This document shows positions 15,029-23,454 of a stretch of DNA of 64,000 nucleotides, piece after piece; position 1 is the first letter of the stretch, and every line of letters starts with the position of its first letter. Location: the NCBI GenBank assembly GCA_029779535.1, contig JAKPAG010000107.1:81469-145468 (forward strand), in the 5' to 3' direction. The position numbers and the translations under genes were made by a program. Under the pieces are notes generated by a model. That model made no database searches and was not told where the DNA came from. It was given only the letters and a program-made list of their open reading frames with translations. The stretch comes from Pseudomonadota bacterium (lineage in GTDB: Bacteria > Pseudomonadota > Alphaproteobacteria > Sphingomonadales > Sphingomonadaceae).

Positions 15029-16191
15029 TCGACCCGCGCGGAAAAGTTGCCGTGGCCGGTATCGGCTACCGCCAGTACAAGCGCGGCAGCGCCCCCTTGC
15101 CGGAACGCGGCGTTCTCGTCCAAACCATTGTAGATGCTTGCGAAGATGCCGGTTTCGACCCCGCGCTGATCGACGGTTTCGTCTCCTACGGCGATGACAA
15201 GAACGAACCCGTCCGCCTCATGCCCGACCTCGGCACCAGGGAACTCAACTGGTCCGCCCAGGTCTGGGGCGGCGGCGGCGGCGGGGTGGCCGGGGCCTTC
15301 GGCCTCGCCTCTGCCGCGATCCTTACCGGCCAGGCCCGCGCCGTCGTGGTGTTCCGCGCCCTGGTCGAAGGCAGCAGCGGCCGCCTTTCCGCCGCGGTCA
15401 TGGCCCACCACCTCAACGACCACATGGTCTCCGCCGGGATGGTCGCACCCGCGCAAATCTGCGCGATGCGCGCCCAGCGCCTGTTCGAATACCATGGGGT
15501 TCCGCAATCGGTCTGCGAGGAACTGATCCGCGCCAACTACTACCACGGCAGCCGCAACCCAGAGGCGATCGCCTATGACAAGCCGTTCGATATCGCGGAA
15601 GCGCGCACCTCGCGCTGGATCGCCGAACCCTTCCGCTTGTTCGATTGCAGCCGCGAAAACGACGGCGCCGGGGCGCTGCTGCTCGTCTCGTCCGAACTGG
15701 CCAAGGACCTGCGCAAACCGCCGGTCAAGCTGCTATCCGTGGCTCAAGGCACGCAGAAAGGCTGGGGCGACCTGCTCGAAAACGACGATGCGGACCTCTA
15801 TCCGACCGCCGGTTTCGGCGCGATCCGCGAGCGGCTCTACGGTCAGGCGGGCCTGACTCCGCAGGACATCGACGTGGTCCAGCTCTACGAGAATTTCAGC
15901 GCCCAGGGCGTAGCCTCGCTGATCGACCACGGCTTCTGCACTTACGAGAACGTCGCCGAAGTGATCCGCTTCGACAACCTGGTCGCGCCGGGCGGCAAGC
16001 TGCCGGTCAACACCTCGGGCGGCAACTTTGCGCACGGCTTCGTCCACGGGATCGGCTGCGCGGTCGAGGCGGTACGGGTGCTGCGTGGGGAATCGGCCAA
16101 TCCGGTTCCCGATGCGCGGACCTGCCTGCTGGCCGGCGGCCCCGGCGCGCCGACGATCAGTTCAGCGATCTTCGGTGCCGGTGACTTCTAG
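15025..16191 (+). CDS. Thiolase-fold protein of the SCP2/lipid-transfer (Ltp2-like) type, possible aldolase
   Basis: 388 residues; the start overlaps the DUF35 stop. The fold is recognisable by VNTSGGNFAHGFVHGIGCAVEAV near the C-terminus and the central GG-rich segment AQVWGGGGGGVAGAFGLASAA. Where classical thiolases have the acyl-accepting Cys in a CxSG-like loop, none is seen. Ltp2-type steroid aldolases also lack this Cys and depend on a DUF35 partner. I therefore favour retro-aldol cleavage of a beta-hydroxyacyl-CoA, though a non-catalytic or different thiolase activity cannot be excluded. It is the last gene of the operon starting at 10689. Confidence 0.82.
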   Translation: MIDPRGKVAVAGIGYRQYKRGSAPLPERGVLVQTIVDACEDAGFDPALIDGFVSYGDDKNEPVRLMPDLGTRELNWSAQVWGGGGGGVAGAFGLASAAILTGQARAVVVFRALVEGSSGRLSAAVMAHHLNDHMVSAGMVAPAQICAMRAQRLFEYHGVPQSVCEELIRANYYHGSRNPEAIAYDKPFDIAEARTSRWIAEPFRLFDCSRENDGAGALLLVSSELAKDLRKPPVKLLSVAQGTQKGWGDLLENDDADLYPTAGFGAIRERLYGQAGLTPQDIDVVQLYENFSAQGVASLIDHGFCTYENVAEVIRFDNLVAPGGKLPVNTSGGNFAHGFVHGIGCAVEAVRVLRGESANPVPDARTCLLAGGPGAPTISSAIFGAGDF

Positions 16192-16279
16192 CGATCCCGC
16201 TGGATCCAGCCTGCCCATGCGCCCTGTTCGCCTGACGAGCAGGGGGTGGGGTAACGCGATGCACGATCGCTCAAAAACG

Positions 16280-16355
16280 TGGTGAGCCCTGCTGGGTTCG
16301 AACCAGCGACCTACTGATTAAAAGTCAGTTGCTCTACCGACTGAGCTAAGGGCCC
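16280..16355 (-). tRNA. tRNA-Lys (anticodon TTT)
   Basis: On the minus strand the gene starts at 16355 with GGGCCCTTAGCTCAGTCGG. The anticodon stem-loop is ACTGA-CTTTTAA-TCAGT (anticodon TTT), the T-loop is GGTTCGAACC, and the acceptor closes with AGGGCTC plus A. CCA is encoded (16280-16282). All four arms pair, with one G-U pair in the acceptor stem. Confidence 0.95.
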
Positions 16356-16428
16356 TGACCATGGCTGCGCGCTTAGGGGGCGCGGGCGGCGGGGTCAAGC
16401 ATCGGTGTCAGGGTGTGCGCTACGGTGG

Positions 16429-16926
16429 TCAATCCACTGGCAGGCGCCTTGGCATGGTCAGCCGGGCCGCCAACTGGCGCAGGGTGAGATTGCTGACCGG
16501 GTCGCGCCACTGACCGGCGATGGGCAGGGCGGGGCCGAGGACGAACGAGCGCTCGCGGAACAGGGCATGGGGCACGGTCAACCCGGGCGAAGACCAGCAT
16601 CCGCCGCTCCACAGCACGATGTCGAGATCGAGCACCCGACTCGACCAGCGCTGGCCCGATGCGGTGCGTCCGAACGCACGCTCGATGCGCTTGAGCGCGG
16701 CGAGCAGCTCGGGCGGGGACAGCGTGGTTTCGACCGTCACCGCGCTGTTGGCATAGCGCCGCAGCGAGGGACCGATCGGATCGCTGCGGATCACCGGCCC
16801 GCGCGCGCGCACCGTAATGCCTGCCTTATCGAGTGCGGCCAGGGCAGCCGCCAGCACCCGTTCGGGCGGCCCCTGGCGATGGTGCCGCCGGTTCGAGCCA
16901 AGGGCGATCAGGTAGCGCTCGCCCAT
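16429..16926 (-). CDS. folK: 2-amino-4-hydroxy-6-hydroxymethyldihydropteridine pyrophosphokinase
   Basis: 165 residues, the usual length. FolK transfers pyrophosphate from ATP to the pterin in folate synthesis. Diagnostic motifs are IALGSNRR at the N-terminus and RWSSRVLDLDIVLW, the family signature with the metal-binding Asp pair, followed by TVPHALFRERSFVL. It starts 9 bp after the aguB-like stop on the same strand, so the two may be cotranscribed. Confidence 0.92.
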   Translation of the reverse strand: MGERYLIALGSNRRHHRQGPPERVLAAALAALDKAGITVRARGPVIRSDPIGPSLRRYANSAVTVETTLSPPELLAALKRIERAFGRTASGQRWSSRVLDLDIVLWSGGCWSSPGLTVPHALFRERSFVLGPALPIAGQWRDPVSNLTLRQLAARLTMPRRLPVD

Positions 16927-16935
16927 CGGGGACGC

Positions 16936-17787
16936 TCAGATGTCCTGGGCAATGCGGGTGTAAAGCTGCGGGCGGCGGTCGCGGAAGAAGCCCATCCCGG
17001 CGCGGTGGGTGGCGGCCTGGGCAAGGTCGAGCGTGTGGACCAGCACCCCGGTTTCGGCAGCGCCGAATTCGGCCACCAGATCGCCCCATTCGTCGCAGAT
17101 GAACGAGTGGCCGTAGAAGCGCTGGCCGTCTTCGGTGCCGATGCGGTTGGCGGCGATTACCGGCATGCAGTTCGACACGGCATGGCCCTGCATCGCACGG
17201 CGCCACATCCGGCTGGTGTCGAGATCGGCGTCATAGGGTTCGCTGCCGATCGCAGTGGGATAGAGCAGCAGTTCGGCGCCGAGCAGCGCCAGCACCCGCG
17301 CGCATTCGGGGTACCACTGGTCCCAGCAGATGCCCACGCCCAGCTTGTGCCCGAAGGCGTCCCACACCTTGAACCCGTCGTTGCCAGGGCGGAAATAGTA
17401 CTTTTCCTCATACCCCGGGCCATCGGGAATGTGGCTTTTGCGGTAGGTGCCCTGGATCTGCCCGTCGGGATCGATCCAGGCCAGCGTGTTGTAATAATGA
17501 TGCCCGTCGCGCTCGAAGAAGCTGGTCGGGATCGCGACCTTCAGCTTGGCGGCCAGCGCCTGCATCGCCCGGACCGAGGGATGGTCCTGCGTCGGGCGGG
17601 CCAGCGCGAACAGCGCCTCGTCCTCGACCTTGCAGAAATAGGGGCCAGAGAACAGCTCGGGCGGCAGGATCACCTGCGCGCCCCGGGCCGCAGCCTCCTC
17701 GATCAGCATCGAGACGGCGACGATGTTCTCCGCCTCGTCTTGCGATCCGAGCGGCAGTTGCAGGGCGGCGACGGTGAGCTTGGTCAT
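16936..17787 (-). CDS. aguB: N-carbamoylputrescine amidase (nitrilase superfamily)
   Basis: 283 residues, matching the family. It hydrolyses N-carbamoylputrescine to putrescine, CO2 and ammonia in polyamine synthesis from arginine. The catalytic triad is visible: E44 (LPPELFSG), K117 (TYRKSHIPDGPGY) and C154 (GVGICWDQWYPECAR). The DGPGYEEKYYF segment is typical of AguB rather than other nitrilases. An agmatine deiminase partner is not in the window. Confidence 0.88.
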   Translation of the reverse strand: MTKLTVAALQLPLGSQDEAENIVAVSMLIEEAAARGAQVILPPELFSGPYFCKVEDEALFALARPTQDHPSVRAMQALAAKLKVAIPTSFFERDGHHYYNTLAWIDPDGQIQGTYRKSHIPDGPGYEEKYYFRPGNDGFKVWDAFGHKLGVGICWDQWYPECARVLALLGAELLLYPTAIGSEPYDADLDTSRMWRRAMQGHAVSNCMPVIAANRIGTEDGQRFYGHSFICDEWGDLVAEFGAAETGVLVHTLDLAQAATHRAGMGFFRDRRPQLYTRIAQDI

Positions 17788-17800
17788 CCCCCGCCCATTA

Positions 17801-18658
17801 TCAGGCGCGCTTGCGGAACAAAAGCGTCATCCGGTCGGATTCGCCGATCGCCTGAAGCCGCGCCTTGGCGGCATCGTCCTTCGCCCCGCGCAGCGACGGC
17901 GGCAGGCTCCAGACGCCATCGGCGTGGTTGGCCGGGTCCTTGCGGTTGGCATTGGCCTCGCTCTTGCCGACGAAGGTGAAGCCGTGAACCTCCATGAACT
18001 TGATCACGTCCGCTTCGCGCAGGTAGCCGTTGGCGCCATTGGTATAGCCATAGGGCGCGTCGGGGCGGGCGCGGTGCTGTTCGATCCCGATCATCCCATC
18101 GGGCTTGAGCAGTTCGCGCAGCGCCTTGATCTCGCGGTCGGCGATGTTCATGCGCATCATGTTGTGCATCGCCCGCATCACCAGGATGCGGTCGAACGTG
18201 CCCTTTTCCGCCGCAGGCACCGCATCGAGCGTATGGGCGGCAAAGCGATCTGCCGGCAGGCCCGACCAGGTGGCGACATCAGCCGGATACTTGGCCGCGC
18301 CATCGCGGATGTTCTGCTGCGCCTTTTCATTGAACGCGCCCGAAGTGGGATCATAGTAGAGCCCGACCAGCTTGCCGCGTTCACCCAGGTACAGCCCCAG
18401 CAGGCGCGAATACCACCCGCCGCCGGGGGCATATTCGCCCACCTTCATGTCAGGAGCGACGCCGAAGAAGGCCAGCGTTTCGGCCGGGCGGCGATACTGG
18501 TCGCGGGGGCGGTCGCTCTCGCGCAGGGGATGGGCGACGGCCTTGGCCAGGGCGGCGCGGGTTTCGGCGGTGACGGCCACGGGGGCCTTGCCGGCCGCGG
18601 AGAGCGGCGCGGCGGACAGGGCCAGCGCGCTGGCCGCAAGGGCGATGACGAGACGCAT
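17801..18658 (-). CDS. Exported SAM-dependent methyltransferase-like protein
   Basis: 285 residues from the ATG at 18658, which follows GGGAGA; a longer frame starts at 18724 but buries the signal peptide. The N-terminus MRLVIALAASALALSAAPLSAAG is a signal peptide, so the protein should be periplasmic. The body looks like a class I methyltransferase, with a motif I-like KVGEYAPGGGWYSRLLGLYLG and later RILVMRAMHNMM. This exported family is common in proteobacteria but its substrate is not established. Whether it can bind SAM in the periplasm is open. Confidence 0.75.
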   Translation of the reverse strand: MRLVIALAASALALSAAPLSAAGKAPVAVTAETRAALAKAVAHPLRESDRPRDQYRRPAETLAFFGVAPDMKVGEYAPGGGWYSRLLGLYLGERGKLVGLYYDPTSGAFNEKAQQNIRDGAAKYPADVATWSGLPADRFAAHTLDAVPAAEKGTFDRILVMRAMHNMMRMNIADREIKALRELLKPDGMIGIEQHRARPDAPYGYTNGANGYLREADVIKFMEVHGFTFVGKSEANANRKDPANHADGVWSLPPSLRGAKDDAAKARLQAIGESDRMTLLFRKRA

Positions 18659-18778
18659 GAAAGGGTTCTCCCGCATGTCTTTTGGTGCTGGCGGGAAAAC
18701 TAGGCAGCGACCCGGCGATGACAAGGCGGCCCTTTGTACCTATTTGTCGCAGGCAATCAGATGGAAGGTGATCGAACC

Positions 18779-19312
18779 ATGGCTCAGGCAATCCTCGCAG
18801 GCGGCTGCTTCTGGTGCACCGAGGCGGTGTTCCGGCAACTGGCCGGGGTGAGCGAGGTGGAAAGCGGCTACATCGGCGGCACGGTGCCGGATCCCAGCTA
18901 TAAGCAGGTCTGCACTGGCGACACCGGCCATGCCGAAGCGATCCGCGTGACCTATGATCCGGCGGTGATCGGCTACGGCGAGCTGCTCGACGTGTTCTTC
19001 GCCACGCACGATCCGACCCAGCTCAACCGCCAGGGGGGCGACATCGGCACCCAGTACCGTTCGGCCGTGTTCCTCAACGAGGACAGCCCGCGCGGCGAAG
19101 TGGAAGCGGCCATCGCCCGCGCCCAGGCCGAGCGCGATGCGCCGATCGTCACCACCATCGAAGGCCCGGCCACCTGGTATCCGGCCGAGGACTATCACCA
19201 GCTCTATTGGGAAGGCGAAGGCCAGCGCAACCCCTATTGCCTGGCGGTGATCCCGCCCAAGCTGGCCAAGCTGCGCAAGGGCTTTGCCGAGCGGCTGAAG
19301 GGCCAGGGCTGA
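18779..19312 (+). CDS. msrA: Peptide methionine (S)-S-oxide reductase
   Basis: 177 residues from ATG 18779. MsrA repairs methionine-S-sulfoxide in proteins. The signature [10 protein letters not shown] holds the catalytic Cys; GTQYRSAVF and AEDYHQLY are further family motifs. The short upstream extension from 18734 is not needed. It is transcribed divergently from the exported methyltransferase-like gene and ends 2 bp from the convergent rsmB-like gene. Confidence 0.95.
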   Translation: MAQAILAGGCFWCTEAVFRQLAGVSEVESGYIGGTVPDPSYKQVCTGDTGHAEAIRVTYDPAVIGYGELLDVFFATHDPTQLNRQGGDIGTQYRSAVFLNEDSPRGEVEAAIARAQAERDAPIVTTIEGPATWYPAEDYHQLYWEGEGQRNPYCLAVIPPKLAKLRKGFAERLKGQG

Positions 19313-19314
19313 CC

Positions 19315-20544
19315 CTAGGCCCGCCAGCGCGCGACGAAGAACCCGTCCAGCCCGCCCGCCTCGGGCAGCATGCCGGGATCGGTGCGCAGCCAGCCCTGCG
19401 CGGTGGGGGAAAGCCCCTGCGGCAGGTCTTCGGCGCGAATCGGATCGGGGGCCAGCGAGACGCGCGCGGCCTGCTCCTCGCTCTCTGCCGGTTCGAGCGA
19501 GCAGGTGGCATAGACCAGGCTGCCGCCCGGGCGCACCCAGCGCGCCGCGCGGTCCAGCAACCGGCCCTGCAATTCGGCCAGTTCGGCAATCTGGCGCGGT
19601 CCGATGCGGTGGATCACGTCCGGGTGGCGGCGGCAGGTGCCGGTGGCGGTGCAGGGCGCATCCAGCAGCACGGCATCGAAAGGGGCGTCCGGTTCCCAAA
19701 CCAGCGCATCGGCGGTGACCAGATCGGCGGTCAGGCCAACCCGGTCCAGGTTGGCGCGCATCCGCTCCAGCCGCTTGGCGCTGGTGTCGAGCGCGGTGAC
19801 CTGCCAGCCGGCGGCGGCCAGTTGCAGCGTCTTGCCCCCCGGCGCAGCGCACAGGTCCAGCACGCGGCGGCCCTGGCCTGCGCCCAGCAAACGCGCCGGC
19901 AGGCTGGCGGCCAGGTCCTGGACCCACCATGCGCCTTCGCCGTATCCAGCCAGGTTCTCCACCGCCGTGCCGCGCGGCAGGCGCAGGTGGCCGGGCAGCA
20001 GTGACTGGCCGCCAAGCCGCTCGGCCCATTCAGCCGTCGTCGCCCGATCGCGCAGGGTCAGGTCCAGCGGCGGCAGATCGGCCAGCCCGGCGGCAATCGC
20101 CCCGGCGCGCGCGCCCCAGCGTTCGGCCACGGCAGGCGGCAGGCTTGGCAGGGCCGGCAGCGCGACCTGGCGGCGCACCAGCGCGGCAAAAACCCCGTGC
20201 GCCAGCCGGCGCGGCCCGCCCGACAGCAGCGGCAGCGCGGTGGCGATCACAGCATGGGGCGGGGTTTCCAGCCGCAGCCAGCCCGCCAGCATGAGCCGCA
20301 GCACGCTGCGCGGCTTGGCATCGGGGGGCAGGATCTGGCGGGTCGCGCTGTCGATCAGCGCATCGAGGTCGGTCAGCCAGCGCAGCGCCTCGCCCGCAAG
20401 GGCGCGGGCCAGCGCCTTGTCCGGGCCGCTGCGCAGCCCCTGCAGTGCGCCATGCGCCGCCTGATCGAGCGTTTCGCCGCGATGCAACACGGCATCGAGG
20501 AGCCGCAAAGCCGCCTTGCGGGCGGGAAGTCCCGGAATATCCAT
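19315..20544 (-). CDS. rsmB: RsmB-like rRNA (cytosine-C5) methyltransferase
   Basis: 409 residues from the ATG at 20544, the first start that leaves room for the divergent small gene. An N-terminal NusB-like helical domain (ARKAALRLLDAVLHRGETLDQA) is followed by a Fmu-type methyltransferase domain. That domain has the SAM motif DLCAAPGGKTLQLAAAG, the DAPCTATG loop and YATCSLEPAESEEQ, which carry the two cysteines of m5C methyltransferases. It should methylate 16S rRNA at C967 by family analogy. It could be a paralogue with another rRNA target. Confidence 0.85.
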   Translation of the reverse strand: MDIPGLPARKAALRLLDAVLHRGETLDQAAHGALQGLRSGPDKALARALAGEALRWLTDLDALIDSATRQILPPDAKPRSVLRLMLAGWLRLETPPHAVIATALPLLSGGPRRLAHGVFAALVRRQVALPALPSLPPAVAERWGARAGAIAAGLADLPPLDLTLRDRATTAEWAERLGGQSLLPGHLRLPRGTAVENLAGYGEGAWWVQDLAASLPARLLGAGQGRRVLDLCAAPGGKTLQLAAAGWQVTALDTSAKRLERMRANLDRVGLTADLVTADALVWEPDAPFDAVLLDAPCTATGTCRRHPDVIHRIGPRQIAELAELQGRLLDRAARWVRPGGSLVYATCSLEPAESEEQAARVSLAPDPIRAEDLPQGLSPTAQGWLRTDPGMLPEAGGLDGFFVARWRA

Positions 20545-20590
20545 GCCGCAGCCTCTAGACGCGAAGCCCGGCAATAGCCAGATAGGGCCC

Positions 20591-20761
20591 ATGACCAAGC
20601 GCGCCACCCAACGCCCCGCCCAGTTCCAGAAGCCCGCGCACTGGACCAACGAGCCCGCGCCCGCGCCGCAGCAAGGCAAGGATGAGGCCGACGATCCGGC
20701 CGGGCTTTCCCCCACCCGCTATGGCGATTGGGTGAAGGACGGGATTGCGGTCGACTTCTAG
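20591..20761 (+). CDS. DUF1674/SDHAF4-like small protein
   Basis: 56 residues. The C-terminus LSPTRYGDWVKDGIAVDF is the conserved DUF1674 motif of succinate dehydrogenase assembly factor 4, while the N-terminal half is Pro/Gln-rich and disordered. In eukaryotes the homologue binds flavinylated SdhA; bacterial members are presumed to act alike. The stop codon overlaps that of the convergent thioesterase gene. Confidence 0.8.
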   Translation: MTKRATQRPAQFQKPAHWTNEPAPAPQQGKDEADDPAGLSPTRYGDWVKDGIAVDF

Positions 20762-21249
20762 GCGTTCCGCTTCAATCGCTTGATCGTGCCGGAGAACGCC
20801 AGCACCGCGCGTTCGCCTTCGCTGATCAACCCGCGCACGAAGACCAGGCTGCCCCCGGCACGCACCACTTCACCGCGCGCGGTGAGCAGCTTGCCGGGTT
20901 CCGCCGCCCCGACGAATTCGCAGTTCATCGTCACCGTCACGCCGTGGACCGATGTGCTCATCCCCCCGGCGATCATGAACAGGGCATAGTCGGCGAAAGT
21001 CATCAGCGCGCCGCCGTGGATGTTGCCGCCGCCGTTGCGGTTCTTGGCTTCGGGCATGAAGCCGCAGACCACCGGGGCATCCGGCCCTTCGCCCTCGGGC
21101 TGGCAATAGAATGGCCCGGCGTGCTCCTCGAAATCGTCGACCGGTTCCCAGTGGTACCAGCCCGCCCAGGGGCCTTCGCGCATCAGCGCCAGGCCGGGGC
21201 GCAGCGGGAGATCGTCGGCTTGCAGCTTGTCGTGGGGGGTGTCGCTCAT
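20758..21249 (-). CDS. PaaI-like hotdog thioesterase
   Basis: 163 residues from ATG 21249. The hotdog-fold thioesterase motif NGGGNIHGGALMTFADYALF is the PaaI-type HGG signature with the downstream helix, followed by strands (VTVTMNCEFVGAAEPGKLL). It should hydrolyse an acyl- or aryl-CoA; the substrate is unknown. It lies 43 bp downstream of the SLC13 transporter stop, same strand. Confidence 0.8.
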   Translation of the reverse strand: MSDTPHDKLQADDLPLRPGLALMREGPWAGWYHWEPVDDFEEHAGPFYCQPEGEGPDAPVVCGFMPEAKNRNGGGNIHGGALMTFADYALFMIAGGMSTSVHGVTVTMNCEFVGAAEPGKLLTARGEVVRAGGSLVFVRGLISEGERAVLAFSGTIKRLKRNA

Positions 21250-21292
21250 GCCCCGCGCAACAGCAGATCGCGCGCGGCCATGCAAGCGTGGA

Positions 21293-22696
21293 TCAGTGCA
21301 GCGCGGCCACCGCCCAGACCACGGCGACGATCAGCAGCGCGCCCGCCAGGTCCAGCCACAGCCCGGCGCGCAGCATCCGACCCATGGTGATGTGCCCGGT
21401 GGCCCAGGCCAGCGCGTTGGGCCCGGTTCCGGCGGGCAGCATGAACCCCCAGGTGGCGGCAAAGGCGGCTGGCAGCGCCAGCAGCACCGGATCTGCGCCC
21501 AGCGCCACGACCAGGGCGGCAACCACCGGGATGATCGCGCTGGCCGCGGCGATGTTGCTGGCGAATTCGGTGACCAGGATGACGAACAGGACCAGGATCA
21601 GCGCGACCAGCGGCAGCGGCACGGCCGACAGCGGCAGCATCATCTTGCCCAGCCAGTCGGTCAGGCCTGATGCGGTCATGCCCATTGCCAGCGCCAGCCC
21701 GCCACCGAACATGAAGACGATGTCCCACGGCACGCGGTTGGCTTCCTGCCAGACCAGCATCGGCCGGCCCGTGCCATCGGGCAGCAGGAACAGCGCCAGC
21801 CCCACGGCGGCGGCGATGGTGCCATCGGTCAGCCCGCCCTTGGGAAACAGGCCTTCCAGCCACGGCTGCGCGATCCAGGCCACGAAGGCCAGCACGATCA
21901 GCGGCATCAGGCGCTTTTCGGGCGTGGTCCAGGCGGCCGAATGGCCAATCGCGGCGCGGGCACTGGCGGGGTCGAAATCGTCTTCGTGCAGGCGCTGGAC
22001 CCGGGCGATGATCCAGGCCGCCAGCGGCACCGCCAGCAAGACCAGCGGCACGCCATAAAGGCTCCATTCGAGGAAGGTGATGCGCTGGCCGACGCCCTTT
22101 TCGATCATTGCCGCGGCGATGGCGTTGGTCGGCGTGCCGATCATCGTTGCCAGCCCGCCGAGTGAGGCGGCAAAGGCGATCCCCATCGGCAGCGCGCCCG
22201 CGATGCCATTGGTCTCGCCTTCCTCGACCCCGCCGGCGCGCAACATGGCAAGGCCCATCGGCATCATGATCAGCGCGGTCGAGGTGTTGGAAATGATCGA
22301 CGAGATCAGCGCTGTGGCGGTCATCACCCCCAGCAGCAGTTGCCAAGGGCTGGCCCCGGCCAACCCCATGATGAACAGCGCCAGCCGACGGTGCAGCCCG
22401 GTCCGCTCGATCGACAGGGCCAGGAAGCCCCCGGCGATGAACAGGAACAGGATCGGGGAATAATAGGCCGCCGCCGTCTTGTTGGCATCGGCGATCCCGC
22501 CCAGCGGCAGGACCAGGAACGGCAGCAGCGCGGTAACCGCCAGCGGCAGTGCCTCGGTCATCCACCAGGCGGCCATCCACCAGACCAGTCCCGCAGCGGT
22601 CCAGGCCATGTCCGGCATGCCCGCCGGTGCGGGCAGGACCTGGGTGGCGACGAAGCCGGCAATGCCAAGCCAGAGGCCAATGCGGCGTGCGGTCAT
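21293..22696 (-). CDS. DASS/SLC13-type anion:sodium symporter
   Basis: 467 residues from ATG 22696, preceded by GGGGGGAGCGAGG. There are about 11-12 hydrophobic segments. Family motifs are present: two S-N-T-type loops, ISSIISNTSTALIMMPMGLAML and VTEFASNIAAASAIIPVVAAL (the paired SNT/SNI re-entrant loops that bind Na+ and substrate). A dicarboxylate, sulfate or similar anion is expected. The substrate cannot be fixed from the sequence. No operon partner gives a hint beyond the thioesterase. Confidence 0.87.
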   Translation of the reverse strand: MTARRIGLWLGIAGFVATQVLPAPAGMPDMAWTAAGLVWWMAAWWMTEALPLAVTALLPFLVLPLGGIADANKTAAAYYSPILFLFIAGGFLALSIERTGLHRRLALFIMGLAGASPWQLLLGVMTATALISSIISNTSTALIMMPMGLAMLRAGGVEEGETNGIAGALPMGIAFAASLGGLATMIGTPTNAIAAAMIEKGVGQRITFLEWSLYGVPLVLLAVPLAAWIIARVQRLHEDDFDPASARAAIGHSAAWTTPEKRLMPLIVLAFVAWIAQPWLEGLFPKGGLTDGTIAAAVGLALFLLPDGTGRPMLVWQEANRVPWDIVFMFGGGLALAMGMTASGLTDWLGKMMLPLSAVPLPLVALILVLFVILVTEFASNIAAASAIIPVVAALVVALGADPVLLALPAAFAATWGFMLPAGTGPNALAWATGHITMGRMLRAGLWLDLAGALLIVAVVWAVAALH

Positions 22697-22751
22697 CCTC
22701 GCTCCCCCCGGATCGGGCGAGGGCACTTTCGCCCCCTGGCCCGCAGCGCCC

Positions 22752-23294
22752 TTACTTGGGCGAGATCACCATCAGCATCTGGCGACCTTCCATGCGCGGA
22801 TAGCTTTCGATCTTGGCGATCTCGGCCACGTCTTCCTGCACGCGGCGCAGCAGGTCCATGCCGATCTGCTGGTGCGACAGCTCGCGCCCACGGAAGCGCA
22901 GGGTGATTTTCACCTTGTCGCCTTCGCCGATGAACTTGTGCACCGACCGCATCTTCGTATCATAGTCATGATCGTCGATGTTCGGACGCATCTTGATCTC
23001 CTTGATCTCCTGCGTCTTCTGGGTCTTGCGGGCGAGGTTGGCCTTCTTCTGCGCTTCGTAGCGGAACTTGCCGACATCGAGGAACTTGCACACCGGCGGA
23101 TCGGCGTTGGGCGAAACCTCGACCAGGTCAAGGCCGACTTCGGCCGCCTGTTCGATCGCTTCGCGCGTGTACATCACGCCAAGGTTCTCACCTTCTTCGT
23201 CAATGACGCGGACCTTGTCCGAGGTGATCATGTGATTGTAGCGCGGCCCGCTCTTCACGGGGGGCGTCATCATGCGCCGGGGTGGGGGTGCTAT
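22752..23294 (-). CDS. infC: Translation initiation factor IF-3, probable ATA start
   Basis: IF-3 binds the 30S subunit and checks initiator tRNA and start codon. Motifs GENLGVMYTREAIEQAAEVGLDL, PPVCKFLDVGKFRYE and the C-domain VKITLRFRGRELSHQQIG are clear. Two ATG codons (23273, 23270) have no Shine-Dalgarno sequence. The in-frame ATA at 23294 has AGGAG (23303-23307) exactly 8 nt upstream and adds MAPPPRR. infC is the classical gene with a non-AUG start, which lets IF-3 repress its own translation, so I choose ATA. If ATG is used, the protein is 173 residues. Confidence 0.93.
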   Translation of the reverse strand: MAPPPRRMMTPPVKSGPRYNHMITSDKVRVIDEEGENLGVMYTREAIEQAAEVGLDLVEVSPNADPPVCKFLDVGKFRYEAQKKANLARKTQKTQEIKEIKMRPNIDDHDYDTKMRSVHKFIGEGDKVKITLRFRGRELSHQQIGMDLLRRVQEDVAEIAKIESYPRMEGRQMLMVISPK

Positions 23295-23302
23295 GTCGTA
23301 GT

Positions 23303-23307
23303 CTCCT
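23303..23307 (-). promoter_or_regulatory. Ribosome binding site that points to the ATA start of infC
   Basis: AGGAG on the minus strand, 8 nt before ATA 23294. It is 29 nt from the first ATG, too far to serve it. Confidence 0.6.
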
Positions 23308-23407
23308 GTTGCGGCAAAAAGCCATCGCGCGCGTCCTTAATGCGATTCGCGGATTTGGGGAAGTGTTCTTGCTGGGTGCGCCCTTCGCATCCGCGCAGGG
23401 TTTGCAA

Positions 23408-23429
23408 GGGAAGGCCGGAAGGCCTTCCC
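23408..23429. terminator. Stem-loop between infC and pdeM-like genes
   Basis: GGGAAGGCC and GGCCTTCCC form a perfect 9-bp stem with a GGAA loop, 25 bp beyond the stop of the pdeM-like gene on the minus strand. No clear T-tract follows on either strand, so it may be a factor-dependent terminator or a processing site. Confidence 0.4.
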
Positions 23430-23454
23430 GCATCGGCGTCAGCCGGTCAGCAAA

